A DNA stretch of 64,000 bases from Diadophis punctatus similis (GCA_023053685.1 JALIGW010000028.1:7290501-7354500), one strand, 5' to 3'; positions 22,498 to 33,691 are shown, counted from the first letter of the stretch. Numbers and translations are program-made. Notes: generated by a model from the letters alone, not told the origin.

Positions 22498-22545
22498 ATA
22501 CTCAAGGATTTGATAAGTTACAGAAAATCAATTTTACTGCCAAAA
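22498..22545 (+). CDS. SPINT1: SPINT1 48-bp exon between LDLRa and Kunitz 2
   Basis: A symmetric 16-codon exon reading YTQGFDKLQKINFTAK with the split codons. This is alignable in pattern (Y-T-x-G-F-D-x-L-Q-x-I) with the linker after LDLRa in mammalian HAI-1. N-F-T is a potential N-glycosylation site. The acceptor CTCTTTCAG and donor GTAAGT support the borders. Confidence 0.92.
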
Positions 22546-23499
22546 GTAAGTATGTTATAAAATACATGAAGGATTATACTTGAAAGAAATTTTAACACAT
22601 TTTAAAAATCTTACGTTTGCATCTCTCCAAATATAATTGAAGAAGATGACTGTATTCATGTAGAATTTGAACTGGATTCTGTTAAGGAATTAACTACTCT
22701 GGACATATTTGAATATAATCTTGAATAACTTTTATTATTGGGAAATTTGTCACATGAACAGATGTGCTCAATTGGCTATTGTCCAACAGTCAAGTGTTTT
22801 AAAGCATCATGTTTCTATAAACACAGATCTGCTTTAAGTAGCACAATTTGATACTGTAGTTAAAATAGCTAAAGACAAAAAAATTGTGGAACTGTAAAGT
22901 CAAATATAGTATAAATATGGACATGTAGTTGTTAGAACCCTGTTCAAACGATTGGGTGTGTTAATATATGATTAAGCCACAAATCATTGTTATGTGTATA
23001 TTGCTTTAAATGCATTGTGGATGATTACTATATAAGCAAGCAAGAGAGCATGCTCAGTGTGGTTGATGGTTGATGGTTTATGGTTGGTGGTTGTGTTTGA
23101 CTGTGTGTTCCGGATTGAAGAATCTCTGTGCTGCTTTACAGATGAGTAGATTACTTTATGGCTGTGTGAAATTGCTGTGAAAAGAAGAAGAGTAACTATC
23201 TGTGATATTATAGAATTAAGTGATAGCTGTAATCTTTGTTTGTGAGTTAAAACAAAGATAGGCAAGAAGAAGAAACTTCGCATTGACTAAATAACTGTAT
23301 GACTTGGACTTCCTATTTAACTTTGCTACTATTCAAGTAAAAACTACTTTGTACATACTAAAGATATTCTGTTTATTGACTGAATAGCATTCATATCAAA
23401 CTGCAACACCATTACTACAACACATTTCGCTGCGTATGTGCTTAACAGCACAATAACTCCTTAACAGTAGTAAATTTGCTTGAGGCAGTCTTGTGTAAT

Positions 23500-23578
23500 G
23501 AGGGTGAAGGTTCGTTCTCGCCTGGTAACTAAACATTTGGAAATCAACCCACAAGCTTGGAGAATGAACCTTCACCCC
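23500..23578. repeat. 79-bp inverted repeat
   Basis: The arms AGGGTGAAGGTTCGTTCTC (about 23500-23518) and GAGAATGAACCTTCACCCCT (about 23559-23578) are complementary with one mismatch and one end difference. It resembles a tiny foldback element; no clear 8-bp duplication was found. Confidence 0.7.
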
Positions 23579-23639
23579 TATCCTACACCCGAGCTACAGA
23601 TATTCCCCATTATCGCAAAGTCTTATATAAGCTGTAATA

Positions 23640-23815
23640 TTTATTTATTTTATTTTATTTTATTTATTTATTTTTGTCAAGTACGTGTTGGTAATATACA
23701 TAGATATAACATTGTTTATATACATAAGATGAGTACTGATAAGAGGGAACATTAGGACAGGGACGGTAGGCACGCTGGTGCATTTATGCACGCCCCTTAT
23801 AAGAATAAGTAGAAC
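23640..23815 (-). mobile_element. LINE-like 3' end, family uncertain
   Basis: On the minus strand a GC-rich body (GCACCAGCGTGCCTACCGTC) runs to AGTACGTGTTGG complement and an AATAAATAAATAAAATAAAA tail, the layout of a truncated non-LTR element. I recognise the phrase type as dispersed in reptile genomes but cannot name the family. Confidence 0.45.
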
Positions 23816-23889
23816 TTGCTACAAAAAAGTAGCAGTAGCAACCCATTGTTACTGTTAATCTTATACTCATTTTAATTGGATTCTAAAAT

Positions 23890-24526
23890 GCAACTGCATT
23901 GCTTAACAACAGCAATTCCTGCATTCCTGGTTGCCATCGTTAACTGAATCCCATGGTCATTGTTAAGGCAAGGGAATTTACTGCTGGCTTACTGCAACCA
24001 AAGTCAGTGGGGAAGCCATCAGGCAGGTAAATGACTGGTATCAGGTGAGGGGGAGTGTGAGTGTAGGAGTTTGGAAATGGTTTGCAAGGGTGTGCAAAAG
24101 ACCCAGGACTGGAAGGGTGCAAAGATGTGTGCAAGAGGCATTGATCGGGATGGGTGTAAGGGTCGGTGCGACATGTCAAGATGGGTGTGTAGGGATGCAC
24201 TATTGGTCAGCATGGTGCAAAGGCAGAGGGGTTAGAGGATGGTGCCTGGTGGGGGAGACTTTCTCCAGTGACTTGCTATCTACCCTGCCAGCTTTCCCAT
24301 TGACTTTCTGGGGAAGCCTGCAGAGAAGGGCTACAAATGATATTCATGTGATTGCAGGGTCAAAAGCAACTGGTCGAAAGTGCTAACCTGTTGTCAGGCA
24401 CCCAAATCTCAGTCACCTGACTGGGACAACCAGAACTCCAAGAACTGGTCCTAGCTACCATTTGTTCAGCACCATTGTAACTTTGAAAGATCACTGAACA
24501 ACTGGTTATAGGTCAAGGATTACCTG
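23890..24526. mobile_element. CAGGTAGTCC-family element, degenerate, with tandem interior
   Basis: The right end GGTCAAGGATTACCTG and body phrases (GCACCATTGTAACTTTGAAA; GTTAACTGAATCCCATGGTC) match the 20745 family. The interior 24040-24240 contains repeated GTGTGCAAG / GGGTGTAAGGGTC phrases not seen in other copies. Confidence 0.55.
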
Positions 24527-24655
24527 TAATACATTTCAAGTTTTAAAGCTACAGTAGCTGTGCTACACAGGTCAAATATTTAATCATGATAGGTCAATAG
24601 AATTGGGAATACAGTTAATTAATAGCTAACAATATTTCTTGTTCCTTTCTGGTAG

Positions 24656-24826
24656 GTTATTGTGTGGTTATGCCCGATACTGGACCATGTGAAGAAAGTA
24701 TACCTCGCTGGTACTACAACCCTTTGACTGAGAAGTGTGGTCGCTTCACCTATGGAGGCTGTGAAGGCAACAAAAATAATTTCGAGCAGGAAGAAACATG
24801 TATGGAATCATGTAGAGGTGTCACAA
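24656..24826 (+). CDS. SPINT1: SPINT1 exon, Kunitz inhibitor domain 2 with Glu at P1
   Basis: The 171-bp phase 1-1 exon encodes a Kunitz domain with all six cysteines: C-VVMPDTGP-C, C-EESIPRWYYNPLTEK-C, C-GRFTYGG-C, C-EGNKNNFEQEET-C, C-MES-C. The residue after the second cysteine (P1) is Glu (codon GAA), whereas mammalian HAI-1 Kunitz 2 has Lys in CKESIPRW. An acidic P1 is not expected to fit the S1 pocket of trypsin-like proteases, so this domain is probably not an active inhibitor of that class. The fold appears intact. Acceptor TTTCTGGTAG, donor GTAAGA at 24827. The frame continues past the donor for 39 codons as intron readthrough. Confidence 0.96.
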
Positions 24827-25278
24827 GTAAGAAGAAAATCTTAAAAGAGGTTTTTGTTATCATTGTAGTGAGGCTTTTACAGCACTCAGTAGTATTGTTG
24901 CTAGAGGCTGGCGTTTTGCTTTGCACTATGCTAGTTTTTATTTAATTACGTTAATTTTAAAAATTCTTTAAGAAGTCAAGCGGGCCAGGAGCCTGGTAGA
25001 TATCAGGAGAAATGATGCCTCCATTTTGACTTTCCATAAAGCCCTCAAGATCTGGCGATCCTGGGGCTTGCTGGGGACCAGAGATCTGTCTTGTTGGCTC
25101 AACTACTAAAGATGCCAATTTTATCCGCCCAGGATTACTATTTTTGCTTTTATGCTATTTTATTACTGTGACCATTTAGATTTTATCATTTTTATATTGG
25201 CTGTTTTATTTACTGTTGTCTGCTGTCCAGAATACCCTTTTGGGGAGATAGGTGGCTATATGAACTTGATTATTATGA

Positions 25279-25529
25279 GAGCCAGTTTGGTCTCGTGGCA
25301 AAGGTACCAGCTAGAAAGCTGGAGACCATGAGTTCAAGTCCTGCCTTAGCCATGAAAGCCAGCTGGGTGATCTTGGGCCAGTCACACACACACAGCCCAA
25401 CTCACCTCACAGGGTGGTCGTTATGGGGAAAATAGGAGGAGGAAGGTATATTGGATGTGTTCACTGCCTTGAGTTACCTGTAAGAATAATAAAGGCGGGA
25501 TACAAATAAATACTAATTAACTAATAAAT
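25279..25529 (+). mobile_element. tRNA-derived SINE (GAGCCAGTTTG type), full copy
   Basis: tRNA-like head with A-box TCGTGGCAAAGG and B-box GAGTTCAAGTCC. The body includes CTCACAGGGTGGTCGTTATG and the tail GGCGGGATACAAATAAATAC. Inserted in the SPINT1 intron after Kunitz 2. Confidence 0.88.
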
Positions 25530-25699
25530 AACCTTATCTGGGCACAATGGCATCCTTGGGTCGCACCCTGCCCTCCTGGGGATGGTTACTTAATAGTAAT
25601 TTAACTATTAAGCAACTACTAGTAACATAATATTAAGTACATTGTTGTCTCCATTATTCTGAACATTGTTACATAATCCTGTATTTTCTTTTAATATAG

Positions 25700-25756
25700 A
25701 GAAACATATGACTGATGAGAGATGGAAGGCATACGAATATCAACAAGCTAGTTTAA
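25700..25756 (+). CDS. SPINT1: SPINT1 57-bp stalk exon
   Basis: A symmetric 19-codon exon encoding KHMTDERWKAYEYQQASL with split codons, between Kunitz 2 and the membrane anchor. The acceptor is TTTTAATATAG and the donor GTATGT. It forms the juxtamembrane stalk, where HAI-1 is shed proteolytically in mammals. The sequence is not obviously conserved, so the call relies on splice sites and frame. Confidence 0.8.
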
Positions 25757-26429
25757 GTATGTAACAGCATTCCAAATAACTCTTGAGTCCCTGTTTTCTG
25801 CTTGTTACGATTTTTATTTTTAACAGCAACTTGCCTGGCATTTTTGGGTGGTGGAAAGAAGTATGACGTGCGTCTAAATAAAATGATTTGTTTTACTGAT
25901 AACAAAGCATATACCACTAAAGAATAAAAACCATAGAAAATGGGAAAATAAGATGTTACATAACTTGCACTGTTGCTCCCACAAAAAATACTGGCTCAAG
26001 AATTCTTTCTCACCTTCCCTACCACAAGAACATATATATTTTTTTGTTTTTGTGGGGTATGGTATAATTTAGATATCAAAGCACAGCAATTTTTAGAACC
26101 TGAATTAAGACCAGCATTTCAAAGATTAATTTCCCTTTCCACCCCCAGTTTGTTTGTATATATCACGTCAGCAGGTGCGCACATCTAAGAATGTTACATT
26201 ATAATTATAGTTTTCTTAAGGTAACCTAGAGCTGGATTTAGGCTAATCCTGTACTGTCATTTTTTTAAGGAAGAGTCCTACAAACATAATGTTTACTTTG
26301 TTTCTGAATGGATTGAGCAGCCTGCATAAAGCAAAAACATATCTTTTTTGCATAACAAAGCATTCTGACAATTTCAGTATAATCATGATTTTCTCTGTCC
26401 ATCTCCCACTCCTGCTCCATCTCTCATAG
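25757..26429 (+). other. SPINT1: SPINT1 last intron, nothing recognised
   Basis: AT-rich sequence with no repeat I recognise. Ends at the acceptor ATCTCTCATAG. Confidence 0.5.
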
Positions 26430-26638
26430 GTACTTTTGAAGTGGCCATTGCTGTGCTCCTTGGTGTCTGCATCATGATAGTGTTGGTTGTCCTTGGCTAC
26501 TTCTTCCTAAAGAATAGAAAAACTTATCGAAGACGTCGTCAGCCCACTACTGCGGCTAATTCCACTCTTTCTTCTGTTTTATCAACTGCTGAAGACACAG
26601 AACATCTGGTGTACAACAGCACCACAAAGCCCATCTGA
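26430..26638 (+). CDS. SPINT1: SPINT1 last coding exon: transmembrane segment and cytoplasmic tail
   Basis: Encodes about 69 residues and ends at TGA (26636-26638). A single hydrophobic span (VAIAVLLGVCIMIVLVVLG followed by YFFL) is followed by a basic stop-transfer KNRKTYRRRR and a Ser/Thr-rich tail. It ends with EDTEHLVYNSTTKPI, closely matching the HAI-1 C-terminus. The topology is type I, with Kunitz domains outside. The acceptor is ATCTCTCATAG. Confidence 0.97.
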
Positions 26639-27009
26639 TTCTGTAGAGTTATCCTCTATTTCTGGGAAGGACAGTCTTACCAACTGCTTGTAATGCTTGT
26701 TTGGGGGGGAGGGGAGAGAGCGGTGAGGGGATCTACCGAAGGATTCTTCCTTCCTTTTTTCCATGTTTCCTTAGACTATCCATTAGCTGCTTACAAGCTC
26801 TATCTGTCCTGATCCTGTGATAGTTTCTAAGGTCACAAGGAGTGACCAGAAGATTAGCCCGCTCTGACAGTACATGGATGGCATTTTGAGTTCATGTTTC
26901 CCTGAGTTCTATAATGAAGGTTATTTTAAGTTTAAGGACTTGCAATATCTATTGAAGGAACCATAGTTTAATGGGATTCTTCTTCCCACAAAACTCACTG
27001 AAGAGTGTG

Positions 27010-27165
<156 letters not shown>

Positions 27166-28353
27166 GAACCTATGCTGCCTTAAAGCCACCCTCCATGGGT
27201 TTTAACTGGTACAAAAAGTAATGCAGTTTTGAAACTTATATTTTGATAGAATACTTTGATGGACTAATTAAGTAAAAGTGGTGTCCTTTTCACAAATCTA
27301 TTAATGTCTGTGCTGAGGCCTGAGCTCATCTCATCTATGTCAAATATCTAAATTATTGCTGAATGGAAAACAGACAACATCGTGATTTGATCTGAATGCA
27401 TATAAGAGGAAACAGAAATTAGATCATGGCCGAAAATCTGGCCTTGCCTTTCTCTTCTGGATTTCCCCTCCTGTTCCTACCTTCTAGTTATCATTTCTAG
27501 TTTAATGTTACTGTTTTGAGTTCTTCATCCATATCTATTTATTTTTAGAATCAAATTGTGACAGAAAAGAGGACGTTCCTCATTTTCTAATTTGTCTCCA
27601 ACTGTACAATCTCATTAAGTAGTTAAATAATGTACTTACATTAGGGGCAGTTTCAAAATTAGCTTTTCTTCAGAGCTAATTTTCACAAGATCCTTGGACA
27701 AAAGGAGAGTCATGAAAGTTGACAGACTCTGCTTCTTGCACGGCCATGCTCAAATATAGAGAAAGAAGTTGATGTTGCCCAGAATTTATAGAGATAGAAT
27801 ACAGGTTTGTCCCAATTTTCCACAAATACCAGTATGTTATATGAAATATATAGGTTGATGCCTGTGATGTTTTCATTTACCTTCCTGTTTGTTTGAGGTA
27901 AGATATTTTAATCTCTTTCCTCTTCCCACTTTGACCTACATCCCAGTTTGTAAATTGATGTCTTACATTTTATGGCATCTGATAATTTACAGTTATGCCT
28001 GAGTACTGGTTCACTTTCTGGATAGAGATGCTTGGAATAAATTCTCCATCTCTTTTCAAAAACATCCTCAAAAAAAAAATACAGTTGATCAGGCTACACT
28101 TCTTGATTTCTGGTCATTTGAGGATGCATAGAAAACTCCTCTGAACTTGCTTATGCATGGAAAGAAAGCTGTTTCGATAAACGGCTTATGCTTTGGGGTC
28201 ACTATGTGGATCACTCCCATCATCTGGCAAGTTTATATGTGACTTCAAACATTTCTGAGGGAACTGAATCTTCCCAGGAACTAAAGGGGAGGAAGTATTT
28301 CACCCTGGTGGAATATATGACAGATTGACCTGTAGTTGGCTTGTATTATAGTG

Positions 28354-28477
28354 CAGGGGTCTCCAACCTTAGCAACTTTAAGACTTGTGGACTTCAATTC
28401 TTCAAAGCTTTGCTGGCTGAGGAATTCTGGGAGTTGAAGTCCACAAGTCTTAAAGTTGCCAAGATTGGAGACCCCTG
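28354..28477. mobile_element. GGTCTCCAACC foldback MITE
   Basis: 124 bp with exact 8-bp duplication TTATAGTG (28346-28353, 28478-28485). Near-perfect reverse-complement halves around GCTTTGCTGGCTGAGG. Confidence 0.96.
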
Positions 28478-29170
28478 TTATAGTGGATTACCCAGCTTTT
28501 GCCTGACCACCTTGAGAATCCAATAGCAAAGCTGAATATTACTTTTAAATCCAAATCTTGCTTTTGAATTTGAATCTTCTTCCTCTCTGTCTATATAGCA
28601 CAGGAGGTTAGCGTGTGAAGCCAGTGAGAATACTCCTATCCACTCTGTGTGAAGTTGTACATAACTTTTGACATACTCTATGATACACATGAGAGATGAT
28701 TATTTTGTTTATTCTTTCTTTTTTTTTGTAGACGTTATATGAGATTTTGTTTTATTGATGTACTGTATATAAGGATTCTTTGCTTGGATGTAAAACCACT
28801 GCTGGCTAAGCTGAAGAGTCCTCAGCAAAATGAACAGGAGAGATTATTATTAGGGAATTATCTGAAGGGAAGACAGCTGTTTATTGCTCCAGGGGCCAAA
28901 CCACCTCAAGCATGGAACTGGCTGAGCATCTATGAGAAATTGCAAAATGGGGTGGGGAAGGAAATGACAGAGCTGGTCATTGTGCCTTATAGGGAGAAGA
29001 CAAGAGATTACTCATTGTGCGCTTTGCAGTTGGCTTGATGATTCCAGGTTGTTACAGCTGTTAACTCTTACCTTTTCCTTCCCTTTCTGTACCTCTTCAC
29101 TGCTTTCTGAGCCCTCAAATTCTGAATTTCTTCTCTGACAGTGAAATTTTTAATAAAATATTTTCTTTAT

Positions 29171-29660
29171 AACTTGCTTGCCTGATCAGTTTTTATTCCT
29201 CAGCCCCAGGGTATTTCTGGCCAGCTTGAGAAAGGCTTAGGATCTTGCTGGTATCCTTGTGCTCAGAGCAAGGAAGAAGCTCCAGATTTATCATAATTCA
29301 AGAAACAAGCCTTTAGTAACTCTATGGTGCAATGGCATGTCAACATCAATAGGTTGAAAGTAGGCTTGAGAGACTGTGAGTTGGAGAGCACTTCCTGTAC
29401 ATTGGGACAAAATACTGAAGAAGGGAAGGGCGCACATGATTTCAGCTGGTTGGACTAGTTTGGAATTGGGAGCATAAGAAGCAGAAAGCATTCACTACTA
29501 ATGAAATGGCTGTCCATAGATAATTATAATACAATTTATGTTAATCAGTGACTAGTGGGTAAAAAATTGACTCATTTTACTTCCATCATAAACATCCTTT
29601 AGTATTTTTCAACTATAGCACTTTTTGAGGAATTTACCATGGCTTTGGGGCCTTAATGTT
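29171..29660. other. intergenic stretch, nothing recognised
   Basis: AT-rich sequence without a recognisable exon or repeat. Confidence 0.4.
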
Positions 29661-29665
29661 CCATA

Positions 29666-30110
29666 GAGCCGAGGTGGCGCAGCGGTTAGAGTGGGGTACT
29701 GCAGGCCACTTTAGGCCTGCAGGTCAGCGGTTCAAATTTCACTGGCTCAGGATTGACTCAGCCTTTCATCCTTCTGAGGTAGGTAAAATGAGGACCCAGA
29801 TCAGGGGTGAAATCCTCCTGGTTTGCTCTTACCTGTCGGTCGTCGCAGAGCCGATGGAGCCGGTGGCAGTCACGGTGTGGGGCTGCCCCCACCCACTTCC
29901 CCCGCCTGCCTGGACACCGCCATTTGAGTTCTTTTGCCTCTGCGCATGCCACTGGCTCCATCGGCTCTGCGACGACCGACAGGTAAGAGTGAACCGGGAG
30001 GATTTCACCCCTGACCCAGATTGTTGGGGGAAATATAAATATACATTGCTTACTGGTGTAAACCGCTTAGAGAGTGCTTATTAATAAATAAATAAATAAA
30101 TAAATAAATT
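29666..30110 (+). mobile_element. Sauria-type SINE split by a MITE insertion
   Basis: The head GAGCCGAGGTGGCGCAGCGG has A- and B-boxes (GCGGTTCAAATTT). The body is interrupted after GAGGACCCAGAT by the 212-bp MITE 29802-30013 and resumes at ACCCAGATTGTTGGGGG, ending in an (AATA)n tail. The interruption shows the SINE is older than the MITE insertion. Confidence 0.93.
29802..30013. mobile_element. foldback MITE, GGTGAAATCC family, inside a SINE
   Basis: Exact 8-bp duplication ACCCAGAT (29794-29801, 30014-30021). Ends CAGGGGTGAAATCCTCC and complement. Long arms include GTCGGTCGTCGCAGAGCCGA and its mirror. The loop side carries ACCGCCATTTGAGTTCTTTT and CTCTGCGCATGCC (29916-29950). Confidence 0.96.
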
Positions 30111-30300
30111 ATAAACATGCAAGTTCAGTGCAATCTTATTTGGAACTACTGAGAAGTAAGCACCATTTAATATAGCTTATTGTGATAACAACCTGGTTGA
30201 TTAAAACATTTTATTTGGTCTATTATTCTATTGTTGCAATGGCCAGTCAGATATCTTTGAGAAACTACCAAAAAAAAAAAAAAACAAAGACTGTGGAACC

Positions 30301-30930
30301 CAGGGGTAGCAATAGCAATAGCAATAGCACTTAGACTTATATACCGCTTCATAGTGCTTTACAGCCCTCTCTAAGCGGTTTACAGAGTTCAGCATATTGC
30401 CCCCAACAATCTGGGTCCTCATTTTACCCACCTCGGAAGGATGGAAGGCTGAGTCAACCTTGAGCCTAGTGAGATTTGAACAGCTGAACTAGCAATCAGC
30501 TGAAGGTCGCAATGCTGCTTTTAACCACTGCGCTATCTCAGCTCATAGGTAGGTTCCACTTACCTTCGCCACCGGTTTGATGTTTTGTGTGTGCGAGCGG
30601 GGCGAGCGAGCGCGCATGCGTCCCCTCATGCAATTCTGCTTCCGCGCATGCTCAGTAGCTAGAATCGGCCCGAAACACAGCTGAGGAGCTGATCAGCTGT
30701 GCTTCAGGCAAAGGAATAAAGGTAAGTATAAACCACGGGGGTGGGCGGGAGGGCCCTTTTCAAGCAGCAGCAGAGAAAAAACTTCAAAACAGGAAAAAAT
30801 CCAGAAAAAAAGATGGCGGCGCCCACGGACTGGCACCGACGGAACCGGATCCGTGACGCCATCGTGATGTCACCAGTGGGTCGCTACCGGTTCGGGCGAT
30901 CTGGGCCGAACCGGCAGGAACCCACCCCTG
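30301..30930. mobile_element. MITE, GGTGGGTTC family, split near its left end by a SINE
   Basis: The outer 8-bp duplication GTGGAACC is exact (30293-30300, 30931-30938). The element opens CAGGGGT, is interrupted by a minus-strand SINE (about 30308-30544) and resumes AGGTAGGTTCCACTTACC, ending AACCCACCCCTG. GC-rich interior with GCGCGCATGCG. Confidence 0.9.
30308..30544 (-). mobile_element. Sauria-type SINE nested in a MITE
   Basis: Minus-strand SINE with head GAGCTGAGATAGCGCAGTGG and a (TATTGC)n-like tail, inserted seven bases inside the left end of the 30301 MITE. Here the SINE is younger than the MITE, the reverse of the neighbouring pair. Confidence 0.9.
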
Positions 30931-31136
30931 GTGGAACCGTAGTTTACTCAACTAGTATAAAGCTGAATTTGAATAGGATTGCAGTTTAAAAATATACAGC
31001 TACAGTGACATATTAATAGTAAAATAAAAGACTTCACATATTGGATTGAACAACTAGTGGAAATTCCCAGAGAACTGAAGAATTCAGACTCTCCTGATTA
31101 TTACAACATATAAAGCCATAATATATTTGGCTTGAT

Positions 31137-31352
31137 TTTGGCTTTTGGGAGGGAGTGGTGGTTTAAGTCAGTTTTGACTCCTGGAGACTGCCGGGTCAAG
31201 TCCCTGCAGTTTTCTTGGCAAGATTTCAGAAGTAGTTTGCCATTGCCTGTTTCCTTGGGCTGAGAGAAAGTGATTGGCCCAGCAGACAGCATATCTAAGG
31301 CAGGACTAGAACTCATGGTCTTCCGGTTTCTAGTTTAATGCCTTAACCACTT
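31137..31352 (-). mobile_element. tRNA-derived SINE (GAGCCAGTTTG type)
   Basis: On the minus strand: AAGTGGTTAAGGCATT A-box, GAGTTCTAGTCC B-box, and a body with GAAAACTGCAGGGACTTGAC also seen in the 6284 copy. Confidence 0.85.
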
Positions 31353-32150
31353 TAACAAACTTTAGTAAACCATAGCTAATAAAATATACTTCAAGTTGTG
31401 CACATACAGTATATTAGTTACAGTATATTAGTAGCAATCATTTGCTGTATCCGTTTAAGTCTGGGTTCACCCCTAATTATCATAGATACTATTTGTAAAG
31501 CACACTGGATGGCTTCATATATCAAGCTGAAATCAAGTAAGTTACATTGCAGTTTACTGCGATGTGTGAGTGCAATGAAAGAATAATAGAGCTGTTGTGC
31601 GTCTTTCTGCCTTCCCTGCCATACATCCTGGTGTATGCTTTTCTATAGCCTGGTCTTTGAACCTTCAATCTCTATGCTCATTGAGAAGTATAGGCATTAT
31701 CCATCTTTGCCTATAAAATATTAATGCAGGCACACTTGGCTCTCAATAGCTTGTCAATCTGACTTTACAGAAAAATAGAAATGAACAAATATTAGGTTAC
31801 AATTTTGAGGGATAGTATCAGTAGATTATGGTCTTCACTGCCCAGCAGTATGCTAGAGCAGAAGATTATATCTCTAAAAATGATAAACTGGTGGCTTATT
31901 TGTGTACAGTAGAAGGGAGCTTGCAAGTTAGTTCCCAATCTGTTGTTGGCAGCATGGAAATGATAAGATTCAATAGGGTAGCCAAGCAAAAGCCTCTTTT
32001 CTTGCCCAATTAACCTAAAAGGGAGTGGCAGGTTTAAATTTTATATCCAGGATCTTTGGGAGAGGGGGAGTGTAAAGGGGCTGTAGCCTTGGGCCCCACA
32101 CAAAGAGGGGACTTATGCAAGGTATAATTCAGTACTTGAAATGTTGAAAA
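31353..32150. other. intergenic stretch, nothing recognised
   Basis: AT-rich, unique-looking sequence. Confidence 0.4.
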
Positions 32151-32155
32151 TCACA

Positions 32156-32290
32156 AAATTAATTAATTAATTGGCAGTTTTCTATGCCGCCCTACTCCCT
32201 CAGGACTCAGGGTGGCGTACAACATTTTATAACTCCAAATAAATAATTTTAAAAGGCAATTAAAAACAATTTTAAAAATATGGCTTATTA
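32156..32290 (-). mobile_element. L2-type LINE 3' terminus, short
   Basis: On the minus strand it reads TTGTACGCCACCCTGAGTCC into an ATTAATTAATT tail, the same 3' end as the fuller copies at 32335 and 61914. Confidence 0.7.
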
Positions 32291-32334
32291 GCAGTCAGTT
32301 GTGGTTTAGTCAACAAACAATGACTTACTGTGCT

Positions 32335-32815
32335 ATACAAACATAGTAAAAGACGAAGACCAATCCTTATTAAGGTGTTGGTTTTAACCTTCAAAGCCCT
32401 ACATGGCTCAGGGCCAGGTTACCTCCGGGACCGCATCCTACCACATACCTCCCTACGACCGATTAGGTCCCACAGAGTTGGTCTCCTCCAGGTCCCATCA
32501 ACCAAGCAATGCCGGTTGGTGGGACCACGGGGGAGAGCCTTCTCTGTAGGAGCTCCGTCTCTCTGGAACCAACTCCCACCAGAGATCCGGATTATCCCCA
32601 CCCTGCTGGCCTTCCACAAAGCCATGAAAACATGGCTCTTCCTGCAGGTGGGGTGAAATAGATCTTAATTCCCCCATGGATGACTGGTTTTAACTTTTGT
32701 AATTTTTTAAACTGTTTTTACTGTATTTTCTGATTGTTCTTTACTATGTTGTACGCCGCCCTGAGTCCTACGGGATTGGGTGGCTTATAACAACAATAAA
32801 TTAAATTAAATTACA
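32335..32815 (+). mobile_element. L2-type LINE, C-terminal coding remnant and 3' end
   Basis: An open frame (32330-32656) encodes the C-terminal tail typical of L2 ORF2: VLTFKALHGSGPGYL, then GRAFSVGAPSLWNQLPPEIR and KTWLF. It is followed by GCCGCCCTGAGTCCTACGGG and an (AAATT)n tail. 5'-truncated, no reverse transcriptase core. Confidence 0.88.
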
Positions 32816-32817
32816 TT

Positions 32818-33372
32818 ATTTATTTATTTATGATATTTATATTGCTGCCTATTCGCACATGGCGACTCAAGGCGGCTTACAAGAATATAAAAACACTACA
32901 TAAAAAACAATAAAATTAATTTAAAAAAAGTTAAATAAAAAATAAAAATTAATAAAAAATAAAATCACCCCCCACCCCCTGCCCTGGCGACAACACATCA
33001 TACGAGCCCTTTAATGGGCTCCATCCCGCTCTGTGTTCACCAGGCCCGCTGGCAGAACCAGGTTTTCAGCGCCTTCTGGAAGAGTGTTAGAGTGGCGGCC
33101 ATTCTAATCTCTGAGGGAATGATGTTCCAGAGAGAGGGAGTCACCACGGAGAAGGCCCTTCTTCTGGGTTCCACCAGATGTCCCTTCTTAGGGGATGGGA
33201 CCCGCAACATTCCTTGCCTCGCCGCTCTGGTGGGTCAGGTAGATATAATTGGCAAGAGACAGTCCCTCACATAACCTGGTCCCTCACATAACCTGGTCCC
33301 AAGCCAAGAAGGGCTTTAAAGGTGACAACCAGCAGCTTAAATTGTACTCAGAAGCAAATTGGCAACCAATGC
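32818..33372 (-). mobile_element. L2-type LINE 3' part
   Basis: Minus-strand relative of the 32335 copy, beginning with a TTTATTTATTTATGA tail. Translation of the minus strand gives degenerate versions of the same C-terminal phrases. Its tail abuts that of the + strand copy, so two L2 3' ends face each other. Confidence 0.8.
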
Positions 33373-33691
33373 AGCTCCCACATTTTCCTATACCTTTCCT
33401 ATTCAACAAGTGATGAGAGAAAAAAGAGTGTGATTGTGGCAAGACCATAAAAGGATAAAATATACGAGCTAGTATAATATTGCTACATTTTGTAGACTAG
33501 AATGGAAAAGTGATAGCAAACAATTTTCTTATTGTTACGAGGAAACTGCACGAGTGTATTTACATCATCATCTGGAGGAGCTGAGTTTGAGGAAGGGTTT
33601 CCCTTCCTTCTATGAAGGCTTGTTGTTGGAGATAACAGATTCTGCCTAATAACAAACCTGTAGAGTTCTGAAAGAATGGGAACCAATTGAC

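Larger units (their letters stand above)
14465..26638 (+). other. SPINT1: SPINT1 gene, 3' part (nine coding exons)
   Basis: The exons encode, in order, PKD-like domain, Kunitz 1, LDLRa, Kunitz 2, transmembrane segment and short tail. This domain order is characteristic of SPINT1/HAI-1, the membrane-anchored inhibitor of HGF activator, matriptase, hepsin and related trypsin-like proteases at epithelial surfaces. SPINT2 has no PKD or LDLRa module. All introns except the one with a weak donor at 18654 have good GT-AG borders, and exons 3 to 8 are symmetric phase 1-1. The signal peptide and MANSC domain exons are not in the window. The gene name rests on domain order and on the conserved tail motif EDTEHLVYN. 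Confidence 0.95.

Noticed and set aside
22930..23425. Possible LTR (TGTTAGAACCC to ACTACAACA, with TATATAAGC near 23030)
   Set aside because: The TG...CA borders are plausible but no 4-6 bp target duplication fits any of the possible edges, and no relative is present in the window.
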